This document shows, piece by piece, positions 30,701 to 42,700 of a stretch of 64,000 nt of DNA. The notes under the pieces were generated by a model that did not search any database, was not told the DNA's origin, and was given only the letters and a program-made list of their open reading frames with translations. Source of the DNA: Symbiodinium natans (Eukaryota > Sar > Dinophyceae > Suessiales > Symbiodiniaceae); assembly GCA_905221605.1 (NCBI GenBank), contig CAJNDS010000036.1:716668-780667 (forward strand). Direction: 5' to 3'. Each line of letters begins with the position of its first letter. The first letter of the stretch is position 1. A program made the position numbers and the translations under genes.

Positions 30701-33700
30701 TTTGAGCCCTAAACCCTACGTTTTTGAGAAACTCAGCCCCGGCCATGGAAGCTGGTGCACGGGAGACTTCTCGGCTTGGCCCGGAGCACTACGTTTAGGG
30801 GTTTAGGGGTTTAGGGGTTAGGGGTTTAGGGGTTTAGGGGTTCAGGGGTTTAGGGTTTAGAGGGTTTAGGGTTTACAGGCTTTAGGGGTTTAGGGGTTTA
30901 GGGTTTAGGGTTTAGGGTTTAGGGTTTGGGGTTTGGGGTTTAGGGGTTTAGGGGTTTAGGGGCTTATAGGGTTTAGGGTTTATAGGGTTTAGGGGTTTAG
31001 GGGTTTAGGGGCTTAGGGTTTATAGGGTTTAGGGGTTTAGGGTTTATAGGGTTTAGGGTTTATAGGGTTTAGGGTTTATAGGGTTTAGGGGTTTAGGGTT
31101 TATAGGGTTTATAGGGTTTAGGGGTTTAGGGGTTTAGGGGTTCGGGGGTTTAGGGGTTTAGGGGTTTAGGGGTTTAGGGGTTCGGGGGTTTAGGGGTTTA
31201 GGGGTTTAGGGGTTTAGGGGTTTAGGGGTTTAGGGGTTTAGGGGTGTAGGGGTTTAGGGGTGTAGGGGTGTAGGGGTTTAGGGGCTTACAGGCTTAGGGC
31301 TTAGGGCTCGGAAGAGTTGCTCAGAGTATCCCCTCACGGTTCCTATACAAGTATGCGATAACAAACCCCCCAAAACCCAGTTCGAATTATTGAGGCCCCT
31401 ATAGTACGTGATCCTTGGGTGCGAACCAACTTGTTTTTGATTTTTTTGTGTGTGTGTGTGTGTGTTCTTTTTTTGGGGGGTGGGGGGGGAGGTTAGGGTT
31501 TAGGGTTTAGGGCTTCGGGTTTAGGGTTTAGGGCTTGGGGTTTGGGGTTTGGGGTTTGGGGTTTAGGGTGTTAGGGCTTAGGGCTTAGGGCTTTTAGGGC
31601 TCAGGGCTTTTAGGGCTTTTAGGGCTCAGGGCTTAGGGCTTGGGGCTCTTAGGGTTTGGGGTTTCAAGCCTCAGGGCACCCTCTTAGGGCTTTTTTAGGG
31701 TTCTAGGGAATTTCGAGGTCGGGCTTTTGCGGTTTTAGGGCTTTCGGGGTTTCAGGGCTTTGGGCTTTTTAGGGCTTTTTGGGGGTTGTAGGGCTTTAGA
31801 TTTGTTTATGGCCTTAGATTTGTAGGGCTTTAGATTGCTTGGGCTCGAGGGCTTTAGGGTTTTTGGGCTTTGGGGTTTAAGGACTTTAGGGTTTGGGCTG
31901 AACCTCTACCCTAAACCCTAAACCCTAAACCCTAAACCCTAAACCCTCTGAAGCAGGATGCCGACGCCTCACGTCGGAGCAGATGCGGATGTCAGGGTCC
32001 TCAATTCGGGCCGACCCGTGCTGCGACAGCTTGTAGTAGTTCCTCGGGCGCCCGCAAGATCCAACAAGCCCTCAACCCTGCCCTTGGGGGTTTAGGGTTT
32101 AGGGTTTTGGGTTTAGGGTTTAGGGTTTAGGGTTTAGGGTTTAGGGTTGAGGGTTGAGGGTTGAGGGTTTAGGGCTAAACCCGACCAAACCCCAAACTTC
32201 GGATGTTGCAGCAACGGCCTGGAGTTCAGAAGATTTGAGAGGCGCACTGTGCCAAACCCTGAACCCCTAAACCCGAAAACCCTAAAACCCTAAAACCCCT
32301 AAAACCCGAAAATCCCCACATCCCTAAAAACCCTTACAAGCCCTGAAAACCCAAAAACCCCAAAATGCCCGAAAAACCGACAACCCAAAAAGCCCTAACT
32401 CAACCCGAAAAAAACTTCCGAGTTTGCGCAAAGCAGGGGGGGGGGGGGACTGCTAGCATGAGCGGGGCCAAACATCCCCGACCCTAGGCTGCGAGGTTGC
32501 AGTGGGAATGAGGGAGTCTTAGCTACACCCGAAACCCTAAAACCCTAAGCCCTTAAACCCTAAACCCTAAACCCTAAACCCGCACGACACTTTAAGGGGA
32601 TTGTTCGGAACCTCGGGTGCTAGGGTTTAGGGTACTAGGGTTTACTTCGAGCTCCGGGCTGCGTGCTCATTTTTAGGGCTGCTGGCATAACTAGGGTTTT
32701 ATTGGGGTTTCTTAGGGCGCATTAGAGTTTTTTTTGGGTTTATGAGGGTGTATTAGGATTTCTGCTGGAATCTTAGGGTTAGTTGGGACTTGGATTTGAT
32801 CAGGGCTTACTAGGGCGCACCCCCAGTATTTAATATCGGGGGGGGGGGGGGGGGGGGGGTTCAATATTAAAGGGAGGGAAATCAACCGGAATCGACTCTC
32901 TCGAAGTTTCCTCTGTGGGCCCGGGGCTCTGTCCGACTTGAAGGGTAATTATTTGGTCAGACCCTGTTCATAAGCACGGTTCTAGGTGCCCTGGCTTGGA
33001 ACTAGAGCTTATTTATAAGGTAGGCTTATAGGTGCCCTAAACTGGGAAACGCAAAGGGTCGCCCTGTCTTGGGGTTAGAACCTATTTTGGCAGTAAGGCT
33101 TTAGGTAACCCTAAAACGGGTTAGGACCAACCCTACACCCAAAGACCCTAAAAACTCAACCCGAAACCCTAAACCGTGAATATAGCTGCAACCTAAACCC
33201 TAAACCCTGAACCCTAAAAACCTGAACCCTAAACCCTGAAACCGTGAATATAGCTGCAACTTACTTGAAAAACCAAAACCCCCATCCAGGGCGCTTCTCG
33301 AGTCTGGCACTGCTCTGCGCCGCGCGAGGGTCATATGATGTTTGTGCATGCCAGGCTCTTGGATGTAGGGTTTAGGGTTTAGGGTTTAGGGTTTAGGGTT
33401 TAGGGTTTAGGGTTTAGGGTTTGGGGTTTGGGGTTTGGGGTTCAGGGTTCAGGGTATAGGGTTTGGGGCTTAGGGCTTCGGGCTTAGGGTTGGAGCGGTT
33501 TTTGTTTGAGGCTTAGGGTGCAAGGGCCTCGGGTTCCGTGCTTAGGGCTTCAGGTTTTAGGCTTCTGCGGTTCTGCGGGGTGTTTCGGGGTGAGGAGCAC
33601 ACGCCAGAGTGCCAAAAAATCGAGGCCGGCGCATGTCGGAGAAGTAGCTCTGCCTGGACGTGGGGCATTCGGGCTCTGAATATAGGGCCTTAGTAACTAG

Positions 33701-36700
33701 AAGCGGGCTTCGCGGGGGGGGGGGGGGCCATTATAGTATGACTGTAGAAGAGGGGCCAGAAGGGAATACGATTAGCAGTTTAGAGTTTGGGGCTTGCAAG
33801 GTTTCGGGTTTCGGGAAGGCTTGTGGAGGGGTTGAGGTTCAGGGGATAGCCTTCACCCTGAAGCATAAAGAAATTGTTCGGGAATATGAAATTACCAGAA
33901 TCGGAGGCCACACTATTCACCGTGTACACATACTCTGGTAACATAGCAGCCCAAACCTCTAAACCCTAAACACTGAACCCTAAACCCTAAACCCTAAACC
34001 CTAACCCTTAAACCCTGAACCCTAAACCCTAAACTAAACCTCCCTACATCTGGACCATCTCAGAGCCTAAACGCTGAAGGTCCCCTCTAGGCCGGAATCG
34101 GTTTAGGGTTGAGGGTTGGGGGCTGAGGAATTCAAGTTTCGCGTGGTCGGTTTCGTGAGTTTGCTTGGGATGCCCCGTGCTAGCAACTGGAAAATTTGGA
34201 AGTTCCTGTGGTTTGGGCCTTGGCTTTTGCCACAGGCTGTTGATCTTCAACAAGGGCTGTTTTGTATAGTGTACAGGAATCACAAACGGCCCACAAATGA
34301 TATTACAGGGCTTGGGACTTAGTGCAGGGGATCAGGGTTCCAAATTTCGATATAAGCCTACAGAAACCCCAAACCCTAAACCCTAAACCCTAAGGAGATT
34401 CCCAGCCAGACCAAACCAGAGGCAAGTCGCAGCAGCCGGCGGGTTGCTGTCCGGCGCCAAAGAATCCCCACTCGCGCCTGAGCGGACGGATTTCGCAGGT
34501 TGGGCCCGCGATACTTGAAGGGTCATGGGTACTTACAAGTTAGGGTTTAGGGTTTGGGGTTTAGGGTTTAGGGTTTAGGGTTTGGTACTTACAAGTTAGG
34601 ATAAGTGCGTTGACAAAGTTAATTAACTGCTTCGGGTTCGAAGTTTAGGGGGCTAATAAAAGCCATCAAGCCTCATGCATACTTGGAAGTGGTTTTCCCA
34701 GTACCCTAAACCAGGCTAGTCTAACCAATAACAAAAGTCGCAGTTACCCTACTTCCCAGACCATCCAAAAAGGTGAAGCCCCCAAATAGTAGCCTATACT
34801 ACTCGTGGGTCAGTCTATATTTACTTTTTGGATCCTCCCTTGAAGCACCTCTAAGTACACGGTTTTTTCCGAGCCAGGAGGCTGCGATGGGGCTTAGGGT
34901 ATAGGGTTTAGGGTTTAGGGTCCACTCAGCCATATTCATACAATATTGACTGGGTCTTGAAAAACAATAAAGATTCCTGAAGGGACTTTTGTCAGATCAT
35001 GCGGTCCCGCAAGTAGAGGGAAGGTGCGGGATTTGGGATGCCGTTGTGGGGCCTGAGCCCTAAACCCTAAACCCTAAACCCGAAGCCCTAAACCCTAAAC
35101 CCTAAACCCTAAACCCTGAGCCCTGAACCCTAAACCCTAAACCCTAAACCCTAAACGCTAAACCCCGAGCCCTAAACCCTAAACCCTAAACCCTCATCCC
35201 TGGGCTCATCCCTGAGTGCCCTGAACCCTGAACCCAACGACTTGGGGATGAGTCCTTAATAAGGATTAGAGGGTTAGGGTTTAGGGTTTAGGGTTTAGGG
35301 TTTAGGGTTTAGGGTTTAGGGTTTAGGGTTTAGGGTTTAGGGTTTAGGGTTTAGGGTTTAGGGTTTAGGGTTTAGGGTAACAGTTCCTTAATAGGGATTA
35401 GAGTACCCCCTATTAAGGACTGTTGGCATCAGGGCGAAGATCCCAACCCTCAGCCCGAAGCCCTGAAGCAGAAACACGCAAACCCTGAACCCTAAACCCT
35501 AAACCCTAAACCCCAAACCCTAAGCCCTGAACAGCTAAAGCCCGACATCCAAGGCCCCGGAGCCCGCCTTACGAGAACGTCGGAATGAGGTTTTGCATTT
35601 TAGGGCTTTCGGGGTTTGGGGTTAAGGGGTTTCGGGTTTGGGGTTTCGGGCACAGGGTTTGGGGTTTAGGGGCTTCGGGCCCACGGGCAGTTTAGGTTCG
35701 GAGTTTGGACTCTAAGCCTAAAGCCTAAACCCTAAACCCTAAAACCCTAAACCCCAAACCCTAAACCTAGAACCCTTTTGGGCTTTTTTGGGCACCGGGC
35801 TCCCACATTTTCCCCCCCTGGACATCTACGCTCTGAGCTTCGTGCGTCTGTAAACCCCGTTTGGGGTCTAGGGTTTTGCATTTAGGGTTTAGGGTTAAAC
35901 CCATTACGAACACCCCCCCCCCCCGTGGGTGGCTTAAATAGGGTCTATTTGGAAGCTGGGACTCGGGTTTTCTTATAGCCATACACGTTTCCACGAGGGT
36001 ACGCTGCTGTCACGTCAGTCGTACTATGGAGGCCTCAGGAACAAGAACCAGGTAGTTCCTCTTTTCTCTTCTCTTTTTCTCCTCAATCCTAAAGTCGAAG
36101 GCTCTCGTGAGGAGAAGAGAAGGGAGAGAAGGAGGGAAAGATAAGAGGAACACGATTTTCATGGGAAGAGCCAAGAAAAGAATAGAAGAGAGATAAAACA
36201 AGGCGCAAAGAAGATGGTACTCTTCTTTATCTATCCTCTCTCCCTTATCTCTCCGTTCCCTCTGTCTTTTCGAAATGAGAAAAACAAAAAGAAAGATGAA
36301 AAGAAGAAGGGTTAGGAAAAGAGCCGAAGAGATAGGCCGAAAAGAGGGGTATGGTGAAGTACGGCAAAGGTCCACGCACAAGGAGTCACCTTCTGCTTAC
36401 CCTTCCACTGCTTGATTTTACAAGCTCCTTTCTTGTGTTTTATCAGTTAAAATTAAAAGGAAACAGAAGGAGAGAAGGGAAAGGGAAGTGAGAGAGGAGA
36501 GACAACAAGGAGGCCATTTTAATTTCCTGTGAGTTATCAAAAGGAATGCAATATTATGGGAAGAGCAATGGAAAAAAAGAGTGGAAGAGAAATTAAGACA
36601 GGAGAGGGAGGTGCAAAAATAAGGCAAAGAGAAGATGGTGCCGTTTTCATCTCACCTCTCGTTCTTATCTTCCTCTTCTCTGGTTCTTTTCCCTGTGAAA

Positions 36701-39700
36701 TAAAAAAACAAAAGGAAGGACAATGAACATATAAAGGAACCCGTTTTCGTTTTCCGTTTGGGCACAAGGAAAAAAAACAGAGGCGATAGGGCGAGAGGAG
36801 GGGTTTGCTGAAGCATGGGGAGGGTGTACGGGCAAGGGGCCAACTCCGCCCACTTCCCCCATCCATTGAAAGAGGAAAAGGAACAGGGCCTCCATTCCCC
36901 TCTTATTCTTCCTTTCTTGCGTTTTTGTCGTTTAGAAGGGAACAGGAGAAGAGGAGGGAGAGAGAAGGAGAGAGGAGACATAAAAAGGGTTGCATTTTTA
37001 ATGGGAAGAGCAAAGAAAAGACCAGAAGAGAGATGATGGGAGAAGAGGGGGAGACAAAACAAGGCGCACAGAAAATGGGCAGATAAGAAGAGAGGAAAGG
37101 GAATGACCAAGTACAATGAGGAGTTCTTCAATTTCCCTCCCTATCTCTTATGTTACTTTTCCTTCTTGTGGGGTGTCCCTTTTTCTCTTGAAGATGCAGA
37201 AAACGATTGAAAAGGACACCCGTTCCATCGCCCATATGTAGGGAAAAAGAGAGAGAATCATGAGCATCAGCTGGGCTTGCTGCCAATCCAACATGGGCGT
37301 CCCTTTTAATCGCATTCTGTGTCCTTTTTTCTCGCTTGAAGATGCAGAAAACGATCCAAAAGCACATCTGTTGGAGGAAGAGAGAAGGAGAGAGGAGAGA
37401 TACCAAGGATTGCATATTTAATGGGAAGAGCAAGGAAGAGAATAGAAGACAGATGAATAGAGAAGATGGCGCTCTTCTTTATCTATTCTCTCTCCCTTGT
37501 TTCTCCCTTCCCTCTTTCTTTTCGAAATGAGAAAAACAAAAAGGAAGAACTATGAGAAGGAGAAGAGTAAGGAAAGGAACAGAAGAGATAGGCCGAGAGG
37601 ATGAATATGATGGAGTATTATGGAAAGGCTCACGCGCAAGGAGTCACCCTCTGCTTACCTTTTCACTGCTTTATCATATGAGTTCCTTTCTTGTGTTTTA
37701 TCAGTTAAAAGGAAGCGGAAGAAGAGAAGGGAAAGGGAAGTGAGAGAGGAAAGATAACAAGGATGCTATGTTTCCCGAAGCGTGCTGCAAGGAATAGAAG
37801 AGACAGGAAGCAAGGAGACGGAATCACAAAATAAGGCGCAAAGCTGTACATATCATCTCTCCCTTGTCTCTCCCTATTCCCTTTCGAACTAGAAAAAACC
37901 ATTCTTGCTTTTCACAGATAGGTTCCCTCTCTCCTCTTCAGGAAATCCCCTTTCCCTTATGTTGCTTTTTGAAGCGAATAAGAAAAATAGCAGATAAGAA
38001 GAGAGGAAAGGGTCAATTTCCCTCCCTATCTCTTATGTTGCTTTTCCTTCTTGTGGGGTGTCCCTGTTTCTCTTGAAGATGCAGAAAACGATTGAAAAGG
38101 ACACCCGTTCCATCGCCCATGTGTAGGGAAAGAGAGAGAATCATGAGCATCAGCTGGGCTTGCTGCCAATCCAACATGGGCGTCCCTTTTAATCGCAGTC
38201 TGTGTCCTTTTTTCTCGCTTGAAGATGCAGAAAACGATCCAAAAGCACATCTGTTGGAGGAAGAGAGAAGGAGAGAGGAGAGATACCAAGGATTGCATAT
38301 TTAATGGGAAGAGCAAGGAAGAGAATAGAAGACAGATGAATAGAGAAGAGGGAGAGACAAAACAAGGCGCAGAGAAGATGGCACTCTTCTTTATCTATTC
38401 TCTCTCCCTTGTTTCTCCCTTCCCTCTTTCTTTTCGAAATGAGAAAAACAAAAAGGAAGAACTATGAGAAGGAGAAGAGTAAGGAAAGGAACAGAAGAGA
38501 TAGGCCGAGAGGATGAATATGATGGAGTATTATGGAAAGGCTCACGCGCAAGGAGTCACCCTCTGCTTACCTTTCCACTGCTTTATCATATGAGTTCCTT
38601 TCTTGTGTTTTATCAGCAGAAGAGAAGGGAAAAGCAAAAATTGAGCCCAACATTTTAGGACCAGGGCTTGCGATCTGACTCTTTGGAGCAAAAATCGATT
38701 CCAAAATCTTAGGGACCAGGGCTTGCGATGTTACTCTTTGGAGCAAAAAATGAACCCAAAATCTTAAAGACCGGGGCTTGCGATTTCACCTTTTGGAGCA
38801 AATACTGGGCCCAAAATCTTAGGGACCAGGGCTTGCAATTTGACTCCGTGGAGCACAAATCGACCCCGAAATCTTAGGGACCAGGGCTTGCGATTTGACT
38901 CTGTGGAGCACAAATCGACCCCGACAACTTAGGGACCAGGGCTTGCGATTTGACTCTTTGGAGCAAAAATCGACCCAAAAATCTAAGGGACCAGGGCTTG
39001 CGATTTTACTCTTTGGCGCAAAAACTGGGCCCCAAATCTTAGGGACCAGGGCTTGCGATGTCACTCTTTGGAGCAAAATTGAACCCAAAGTCTTAGGGAC
39101 CAGGGCTTGCGATTTGACTCTTTGGAGCAAAAACTGTGCCCAAAATCTTAGGGAGCAGGGTTTGCGATTTGACTCTTTGGAGCAAAAACTGGGCCCCAAA
39201 TCTTAGGGACCAGGGCTTGCGGTGTCACTCTTTGGAGCAAAATTGAACCCAAAATCTTAGGGACCAGGGCTTGCGATTTGACTCTTTGAACCAAAAACTG
39301 GGCCCAAAATCTTAGGGACAAGGGCTTGCGATGTCACTCTTTGGAGCAAAAAATGAACCCAAAATCTTAGGGACCAGGGCTTGCGATTTGACTCTTTGGA
39401 GCAAAAACTGGGCCCCAAATCTTAGGGACCAGGGCTTGCGATTTGACTCTTTGGAGCAAAAATTGAACCCAAAATCTTAGGGACCAGGGCTTGCGATTTG
39501 ACTCTTCGGAGCAAAAACTGGGCCCAAGATCTTAGGGACCAGGGCTTGCGATGTCACTCTTTGGAGCAACAATGAATGCAAAATCTTAGGGACCAGGGCT
39601 TGCGATTTGACTCTTTGGAGCAAAAATGAACCCAAAATCTTAGGGACCAGGGCTTGCGATGTCACTCTTTGGAGCAAAAAACGAACCCAAAATCTTAAGG

Positions 39701-42700
39701 ACCAGGGCTTGCGATGTCACTCTTTGGAGCAAAAATTGAACCCAAAATCTTAGGGACCAGGACTTGCGATGTCACTCTTTGGAGCAAAAACTGGGGCCCA
39801 AATCTTAGGGACCAGGGCTTGCGATGTCACTCTTTGGAGCAAAAATGAACCCAAAATCTTAGGGACCAGGGCTTGCGATGTTACTCTTTGGAGCAAAAAC
39901 TGGGCCCCAAATCTTAGGGACCAGGGCTTGCGATGTCACTCTTTGGAGCAAAAAATGAACCCAAAATCTTAGGGACCAGGACTTGCGATGTCACTCTTTG
40001 GAGCAAAAACTGGGCCCCCAATCTTAGGGGAGCAAAAATTGAACCCAAAATCTTAGGGACCAGGGCTTGCGATTTGACTCTTCGGAGCAAAAACTGGGCC
40101 CCAAATCTTAGGGACCAGGGCTTGCGATGTTACTCTTTGGAGCAAAGATTGAACCCAAAATCTTAGGGACCAGGGCTTGCGATTTGACCCTTTGGAGCAA
40201 AAACTGGGCCCAAAATCTTAGGGACCAGGGCTTGCGATTTGACTCTTTGGAGCAACTGGGCCCAAGATCTTAGGGACCAGGGCTTGCGATGTCACTCTTT
40301 TGGGCAAGAAATGAGCCCAAAATCTTAGGGAGCAGGGCTTGCGATTTGGCCCTTTGGAGCAAAAACTGTGCCCCAAATCTTAGGGACCAGGGCTTGCGGT
40401 TTGACTCTGTGGAGCAAAAATTGAACCCGAAATCTTCGGGACCAGGGCTTGCGATTTGACTCTTCGGAGCAAGAAATGAGCCCAAAATCTTAAGGACCAG
40501 GGCTTGCTTTGGAGCAAAAAACTGAGTCCAAAATCTTAGGGACCAGGGCTTGCGATTTGACTCTTTGGAGCAAAAACTGGGCCCCAAATAATAGGGACCA
40601 GGGCTTGCGATGTTACTCTTTGGGGCAAGAAATGAGCCCAAAATCTTAGGGACCGAGCTTGCGATGTTACTCTTTGGGGCAAGAAATGAGCTCAAAATCT
40701 TAGGGACCAGGGCTTGCCATGTCACTTTTTGGAGCAAAAACTGTGCCCTGGTATTGGGGGGAGGAGGGCTCGTGATTTAGTATTGGGAGGAGGCCCGGGC
40801 TCGTAAATTAGTATTGGGGGGAGGCCCGGCTCGTGATTTAGTATTGCGGGAGGCCCGGGCTCGTGATTCAGGGGGGAGGCCCGGGCTCGTGATTTAGTAT
40901 TGGGGGGAGGCCCGGCCTCGTAATTTGGAGGCCCGGGCTCGTGATTTAGCCCGGGCTCGTGATTTAGTATTGGGGGGAGGCCCGGGCTCGTGATTTAGTA
41001 TTGCGGGAAGGCCCGGGCTCGTAATTTAGTATTGGGGGGAGGCCCGGGCTCGTGATTTAGTATTGGGGGGAGGCCCGGGCTCGTGGTTTAGTATTGGGGG
41101 GAGGAGGATGCCCCAGCCCCCACCCCCCATTTGGAAATAAATGAATTAATTGAATTAATTGAAATAATTGAATTAATTCAATTAATTCAATTAATTGATT
41201 TATTTCCAAAGGGGAGGTGGAATTAATTTAATTAATTGAATTAATTCAATTATTTCAATTAATTCAAGTAATTCATTTATTTCCAAATGGGGGGGATTCC
41301 CCAGCCCCCACCCCCCCCGTTTGGAAATAAATGAATTAATTCAATTAATTGAATTAGTTGAATTAATTCAATTAATTCAATTAATTAATTTATTTCCAAA
41401 GGGGAGGTGGAATTAATTGAATTAATTGAATTAATTTAAATATTTCAATTAATTCAATTAATTCAATTAATTCAATTACTTCATTTATTTCCAAAGGGGG
41501 GGGAGGGGTGGGGGCTGGGGAATCCCCCCATTTGGAAATAATTGAAGTAATTGAATTAATTCAATTAATTCAATTAATTCCACCCCCCCCTTTGGAAATA
41601 AATAAATTAATTTAATTAATTGAATTAATTGAATTAATTGAATTAATTCAATTAATTCAATTAATTCATGTATTTCCAAAGGGGGGGGGTTGGGGCTGGG
41701 GAATCCCCCCCATTTGGAAATGAATGAACTAATTGAACGAAATTATTTAAACTATCGCGGCTCGATTTGGCCAAATTTTGCCGGGCAGCCTGCGGGCAAA
41801 ATTTGGCCAAATCGGGCTGCTCTTCGTATGCCATGAGAAATGCGCGGCTCGATTTGGCCAAATTTTGCCTGGAGGCTGCCCGGCAAAATTTGGCCAAATC
41901 GAGCCGCGCATTTCTCAGCGCGTACGACGAGCAGCCCGATTTGGCCAAATTTTGCCCGCAGACTTCCCGGCAAAATTTGGCCAAATCGAGCCGCGATAGT
42001 TTAAATAATTTCGGGCCTCCAGCAAGGCGCGGCTCGATTTGGCCAGATTTTGCCGGGCAGTCTGCGGGCAAAATTTGGCCAAATCGGGCTGCTCGTCGAA
42101 CGCGATGAGAAATGCGCGGCTCGATTTGGCCAAATTTTGCCGGGCAGCCTCCGGGCAAAATTTGGCCAAATCGAGCCGCGCCTTTCTGAAGGCCCGAATT
42201 TTTTAAACTATCGCGGCTCGATTTGGCCAAATTTTGCCGGGCAGCTTCCGGGCAAAATTTGGCCAAATCGGGCTGCCCTTCGTATGCGATGAGAAATGCG
42301 TGGCTCGATTTGGCCAAATTTTGCCCGGAGGCTGCCCGGCAAAATTTGGCCAAATCGAGCCGCGATAGTTTAAATCATTTCGGGCCTCCAGAAAGGCGCG
42401 GCTCGATTTGGCCAAATTTTGCCGGGCAGCCTCCGGGCAAAATTTGGCCAAATCGAGCTGGGGGGGTGGGGTCTGGGGAATCCCCCCCATTTGGAAATAA
42501 ATGAATTAATTGAATTAATTGAATTAATTGAATTAATTGAATTAATTGACATTAAATTAATTCAATTAATTCCACCCCCCCTTTGGAAATAAATGAATTA
42601 ATTGAATTAATTGAATTAATTGAATTAGTTGAATTAATTCAATTAATTCAATTAATTCAATTAATTCATTTATTTCCAAAGGGGGGGGAGGGGTGGGGGC

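Noticed and set aside
33660-33941. 93-codon plus-strand frame
   Set aside because: Contains poly-G, has no motif, lies within a transporter intron and lacks exon-like GC bias at third positions.
34044-34322. Overlapping plus and minus frames of about 70-80 codons
   Set aside because: Both strands open, no motif; possibly old mobile-element DNA but not supportable.
36010-38658. Many overlapping frames of 60-160 codons in the purine-rich repeat
   Set aside because: Low-complexity K/E/R or F/S/L composition; frames differ between repeat copies, so no protein is conserved.
38650-42458. CRISPR array
   Set aside because: Repeat units follow each other without unique spacers, and the genome has spliceosomal introns.
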